Shown here piece by piece: positions 63,433 to 64,000 of a stretch of 64,000 bases of DNA (position 1 is its first letter; every line of letters begins with the position of its first letter). The translations under genes and the position numbers were made by a program. The notes beneath the pieces are model-generated. The model was not told where the DNA came from. It saw nothing but the letters and a program-made list of their open reading frames with translations, and did not search any database. The DNA comes from Novipirellula galeiformis (lineage in GTDB: Bacteria > Planctomycetota > Planctomycetia > Pirellulales > Pirellulaceae). The stretch lies in assembly GCF_007860095.1 (NCBI RefSeq), contig NZ_SJPT01000003.1, forward strand, positions 145,764 to 209,763, in the 5' to 3' direction.

Positions 63433-64000
63433 GACTTGCCCCTTACGGATTGGACACGTCGCCAAACGGACCGAATTCGCTTGGACCATCCATCCAATTT
63501 GCCCGCGATGCTCGCCCCGGTATCTCCGCATGCAACATCAAATCGAGGCATGAAGTACAAGTCGTCATCTTTGGTCACCACGTCATTGTCAATTCGAAAC
63601 GCACTGCTGCACCCAGCCGCCCGCGCGATCTCGCCCATCTGTTTCGTCGCAAAACCAATCTTGCTAACTCCAAACGGATAAGCATAGGGAGGCGATTCAA
63701 CCCCGAACTCACGCCGAAGTATCGCATTGCATTGACGTATTTCCTGGTCGAGGTCTTCGACGTTGTTACGAAAATCAGCATGGGTGTGCGTATGACAACC
63801 GAGCTCGATCAGCGACGAATCTTGAAATTGACGACACTGCTGCAGCGTCATCGGTTTCCATATTTCCTCAGGTACCGATGCGTCGGGCTGATCAATCCAA
63901 TTATCAAACGGAAAGGGAACTTCGCTGTCGAGATAGGCGGTGGCCAAAAACAACGTCGCCGGGACACGCAGTTCCTCGAGAATCGGCAACGCATACGTCA
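63429..64000 (-). CDS. Polysaccharide deacetylase (NodB-like), 3' part only
   Basis: The gene runs off the right edge; about 190 C-terminal residues are present. They include the metal-binding HxxxH motif in GCHTHTHADF and the later YAYPFG motif of carbohydrate-esterase family 4, which removes N- or O-acetyl groups from polysaccharides or peptidoglycan. The N-terminal TFDDG motif is outside the window. Its stop overlaps the flippase start (ATGA), so it heads or continues the polysaccharide operon. The enzyme is likely active if the missing part is normal. Confidence 0.88.
   Translation of the reverse strand, partial: TYALPILEELRVPATLFLATAYLDSEVPFPFDNWIDQPDASVPEEIWKPMTLQQCRQFQDSSLIELGCHTHTHADFRNNVEDLDQEIRQCNAILRREFGVESPPYAYPFGVSKIGFATKQMGEIARAAGCSSAFRIDNDVVTKDDDLYFMPRFDVACGDTGASIAGKLDGWSKRIRSVWRRVQSVRGKS

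Overview
The window looks like chromosomal DNA of a planctomycete close to the Pirellulaceae (Rhodopirellula-type). Four things suggest this. Two giant exported proteins carry the LEPR-XLL-type N-terminal motif (LEDRQLLA, LEQRQLMA). One of them is built from tandem SdrD/Cna-B-like repeats. Genes are loosely spaced, many with no recognisable Shine-Dalgarno, and there are many short repeats between them. The GspD/E/F-type cluster also has the planctomycete style. No rRNA, tRNA or CRISPR array is visible. The species is not determined.

Layout. 1-240: C-terminal end of an integron-type tyrosine recombinase. 545-1747: exported serine hydrolase. 2073-2203: inverted-repeat element. 2315-8777 (minus): secretion/pilus cluster, a GspD-like N-domain protein, then GspE, then GspF. 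9483-11659 (minus): PPi-type phosphofructokinase and a zinc-ribbon/TerB-like protein. 11924-14473 (plus): flagellar FlgL and FliW. 14805-20159 (plus): carbon metabolism (zwf, glgB) with a degenerate RNase H-fold protein between them. 20846-31201 (plus): WD40 protein, a 2060-residue SdrD-repeat surface protein, and a CHASE4-like/HAMP/GGDEF/EAL c-di-GMP enzyme. 31330-38614 (minus): lipoprotein, HU-like protein, and a 1640-residue surface protein fusing a VKOR-type thioredoxin domain, a cyclophilin domain and cadherin-like repeats. 39483-44203: YidC with an inserted PDZ domain, HtrA/DegP-like protease, DksA/TraR-like zinc-finger protein. 45132-49414 (plus): FHA/coiled-coil/membrane protein translationally coupled to a DUF202 protein. 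49552-56019: ManC, an unrecognised two-domain protein, an esterase, a hemolysin-III protein, an ArsR regulator and a HEAT-like exported protein. 56016-64000 (minus): exopolysaccharide cluster running from a polysaccharide deacetylase through flippase, O-antigen ligase-like polymerase, GT2 and two tandem CelD-type acetyltransferases to a GT4.

How the genes may work together. ManC can feed GDP-mannose to the polysaccharide cluster. Zwf, PPi-PFK and GlgB form a sugar-phosphate and glycogen block. YidC, HtrA, the thioredoxin-cyclophilin protein and the cysteine-paired SdrD protein all concern membrane or envelope protein biogenesis. The strongest candidate for something new is the exported thioredoxin-cyclophilin-cadherin protein. 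Its only two mature cysteines form a CPAC active site. It sits about 5 kb from a surface protein whose only eight cysteines form four within-repeat pairs.

Non-coding structure. Many plus-strand genes end in, or are directly followed by, short tandem duplications of 13-18 bp. A polypurine/polypyrimidine tract occurs at two loci. Three strong rho-independent terminators are visible, at 9353-9385, 42031-42067 and 43671-43704.
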